Positions 5,967 to 7,274 of a stretch of DNA of 7,274 nt are shown here, in pieces. The DNA is taken from NCBI GenBank assembly GCA_900551145.1, contig URUQ01000065.1, forward strand, positions 1 to 7,274. The letters run 5' to 3'. The notes below the pieces were generated by a model. It worked only from the letters and a program-made list of their open reading frames with translations. It did not search any database and was not told where the DNA came from. Positions within the stretch are counted from its first letter, which is position 1. Each line of letters starts with the position of its first letter. The position numbers and the translations under genes were made by a program. Origin of the DNA: an uncultured Eubacteriales bacterium. Its GTDB lineage: Bacteria > Bacillota > Clostridia > Christensenellales > CAG-917.

Positions 5967-7061
5967 TTAGTAACACAGTTTTTGAATTTTGCTTGCCTTT
6001 TCGTCGAGGTCGACGAGAGGTCTTACGGGGCAATCTTTTTCGCAATCGCTGTGCTTGAAGAAGAAGTATCCGTCACCTTGAGCAAGAAGTGAAAAAAGCA
6101 CTTTCTTTTTTGACGGCTTGAATGCAAGCACCGTACAGTACGGTTTTTGCTCTTTGGCAAGTTCCACGAGGTCTTTGCCGAGGCCTAGCGTCGCGCAAGC
6201 GGCAATACGCTTGATAGTGGAGCGTGTGTAGCGTTTGCTCGTAAGTCCCAAAAACTCCTCCATTGAAGTGAAAGAGGCCTGACTTATGCGGTTTTCCATA
6301 CCTTCGCTGATGTTGGCAATATCTTTAAGTTGGGAAGCGGTCATTGCCTTCATTGCGTACGTTGAAATCGTATTGTATTTTTCGATATTTACGACGTTGT
6401 CGAGGTTGACGAAGGGCGGGATAAACGCCGACACGTCCCCGCCTTGCGACATAAGTTCGCGTATCTTTGTGGAAGAAAGAAATTTTTTACCGTCGTCGGG
6501 CTTTCGCTCCACCGAATGATATTGCACTTTTTCTCCGTATGCCGAGCCCGCTTTCATGTATTCCACTGCCAAAATATTGTTGGGAGATTGAAGCATGTTG
6601 GAGATGTCGGGACGGATTTGGTCGAGTGCGAGAGTGCGCGATTTTGCGACGGAATAGCCCTCGTTGAGATAGCCTTTGAGAAGGTTGGACAGATCTTTTG
6701 ATTCACGGCGCATAAACTCTGCCGCCATATTTAAGTCCTCTATCTCGTCGCTTTCCGTGCCGAAAGAGAGGGTAAATTCGCCAAGCATAGACAATGTTTT
6801 GAGTGCGCCTTCGGCAAAACCTTTGGCGGTTGAGAGCGAATAGACGGTGGGAAGTTCCAAAACAAGGTCCGCACCCGCTTGAATAGCCCAATTGGCTCTC
6901 GTATATTTGTCGCACACGCACAAATCGCCGTGTTGAGTGAAAGAACCGCTCATAACCACAACCAAAGCGTCCGCGCCCGTTTCGCGCTTTGCTTTTTTGA
7001 GTTGTTTGAGATGACCGTTGTGGAATGGATTATATTCGGCTATGACGGCGGTAATTTTCAA
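5967..7061 (-). CDS. tmcAL: tRNA(Met) cytidine acetate ligase TmcAL (YlbM family)
   Basis: Family members activate acetate with ATP and transfer the acetyl group to the wobble cytidine (C34) of elongator tRNA-Met, making ac4C without acetyl-CoA. The protein is 364 residues, somewhat shorter than the roughly 400 usual. It opens with a nucleotidyltransferase signature, EYNPFHNGH (9-17). MSGSFTQHGD (37-46) stands where relatives have MSGxFxQRGEP, so the usual Arg is His44. Then come GADLVLELP (63-71), NNILAVEY (161-168), SSTKIREL (196-203), and KRYTRSTIKRIA (276-287) in the tRNA-binding C-terminal part. The start is TTG at 7061: GAGGA (7072-7068) is six bases upstream, and translation begins with MKITAVIAEYNPFHNGH, exactly as in the family. 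It is divergent from pta and upstream of the YlbJ-like gene, an arrangement I recall from other Clostridia. Confidence 0.93.
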   Translation of the reverse strand: MKITAVIAEYNPFHNGHLKQLKKAKRETGADALVVVMSGSFTQHGDLCVCDKYTRANWAIQAGADLVLELPTVYSLSTAKGFAEGALKTLSMLGEFTLSFGTESDEIEDLNMAAEFMRRESKDLSNLLKGYLNEGYSVAKSRTLALDQIRPDISNMLQSPNNILAVEYMKAGSAYGEKVQYHSVERKPDDGKKFLSSTKIRELMSQGGDVSAFIPPFVNLDNVVNIEKYNTISTYAMKAMTASQLKDIANISEGMENRISQASFTSMEEFLGLTSKRYTRSTIKRIAACATLGLGKDLVELAKEQKPYCTVLAFKPSKKKVLFSLLAQGDGYFFFKHSDCEKDCPVRPLVDLDEKASKIQKLCY

Positions 7062-7067
7062 AATAAG

Positions 7068-7072
7068 TCCTC
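7068..7072 (-). promoter_or_regulatory. Shine-Dalgarno that fixes the TTG start of tmcAL
   Basis: GAGGA on the minus strand, six bases before TTG (7061-7059). No in-frame ATG or GTG gives a better match to the family N-terminus. Confidence 0.8.
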
Positions 7073-7079
7073 ATTATTG

Positions 7080-7108
7080 TTGATTTTTGTTTATTTATTA
7101 TTTATAAT
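7080..7108 (+). promoter_or_regulatory. Sigma-A-type promoter of pta
   Basis: The -35 is TTGATT (7080-7085, four of six consensus), the spacer exactly 17 bases and T-rich, and the -10 a perfect TATAAT (7103-7108). Transcription would start near 7115, giving a leader of about 46 bases that includes AGGAG at 7151-7155. Confidence 0.8.
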
Positions 7109-7134
7109 TATACCCGAAAATAAAACAATTGCAA
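7107..7134 (-). promoter_or_regulatory. Divergent promoter of tmcAL sharing the palindromic -10
   Basis: On the minus strand the -10 is a perfect TATAAT (7112-7107). A weaker -35, TTGCAA (7134-7129, four of six), lies 16 bases upstream. The element overlaps the pta -10 by two bases because TATAATTATA (7103-7112) is its own reverse complement. Transcription would start near 7100, leaving about 38 bases before the TTG start. Confidence 0.62.
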
Positions 7135-7142
7135 TCAATTGC
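7126..7142. repeat. Tandem CAATTGC sites in the pta leader
   Basis: CAATTGC at 7126-7132 and again at 7136-7142: two exact heptamers one helical turn (10 bp) apart, each with the palindrome CAATTG. They lie just downstream of the predicted pta start and overlap the tmcAL -35, which would suit a regulator acting on both genes. No known motif is claimed. Confidence 0.4.
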
Positions 7143-7161
7143 GACATTTTAGGAGTTTTAT

Positions 7162-7274
7162 ATGACAGATTTTGTTGAAAATCTTATGAGCAGAGCAAGC
7201 AAACTCGGCAAAACCATTGCACTTGCGGAAGGCGATGACGTTCGTGCTGCCAAGGCTGCAGAAATTCTTACGCA
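7162..7274 (+). CDS. pta: phosphate acetyltransferase, N-terminal fragment (cut by window edge)
   Basis: Pta interconverts acetyl-CoA plus phosphate with acetyl phosphate plus CoA and, together with acetate kinase, yields ATP and acetate in fermentation. Only the first 37 codons are present. They read MTDFVENLMSRASKLGKTIA and then LAEGDDVRAAKAAEILT, which matches the family opening in which a short helix leads to a (I/A)xLPEGxDxRxxxAAEIL strand-helix. The ATG at 7162 has AGGAG (7151-7155) six bases upstream and a consensus promoter before it. The catalytic domain lies outside the window, so the call rests on the N-terminus and on the tmcAL neighbour. Confidence 0.85.
   Translation, partial: MTDFVENLMSRASKLGKTIALAEGDDVRAAKAAEILT

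Overview
This looks like chromosomal DNA from an uncultured low- to mid-GC Firmicute, most likely of the class Clostridia. The evidence is a clostridial-type IleRS, a YlbJ-like membrane protein next to a YlbM/TmcAL homologue beside pta, AGGAG-type ribosome binding sites, A+T-rich intergenic DNA, and GTG and TTG starts. The first 51 bases are not genomic: they are a leftover Illumina Nextera i7 adapter, so the left edge is the end of an assembled contig.

Layout. Bases 52-3823 (+) are a translation and RNA-modification operon: a 5'-truncated isoleucyl-tRNA synthetase (ileS), a COG1092-like SAM-dependent methyltransferase coupled to it through TAATG, and a RluA-family pseudouridine synthase. Bases 3824-4193 are a tail-to-tail intergenic region with a strong hairpin terminator for the plus strand and a second terminator for the minus strand. 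Bases 4194-7061 (-) hold, in transcription order, tmcAL (tRNA-Met cytidine acetate ligase), a YlbJ-like multi-pass membrane protein, and a 162-residue protein of unknown function with a sigma-region-4-like helix-turn-helix. At 7162 the plus strand resumes with the start of pta (phosphate acetyltransferase), cut by the window edge.

How it fits together. Four of the six recognisable genes act on tRNA or rRNA (charging, methylation, pseudouridylation, acetylation). TmcAL consumes acetate and ATP to make ac4C on tRNA-Met, and it is divergent from pta, a central gene of acetate metabolism. The two genes appear to share a 10-bp palindromic -10 element (TATAATTATA), giving a symmetric bidirectional promoter.

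I see no defence system, CRISPR array, transposase, integrase, tRNA or rRNA gene. The least explained part is the small HTH gene. It has a strong ribosome binding site, an operator-like inverted repeat, flanking 12-bp inverted repeats, an internal 10-bp tandem duplication, and a possible decayed copy of its own 5' end just downstream. The sequence supports these as leads, not as a demonstrated new system.
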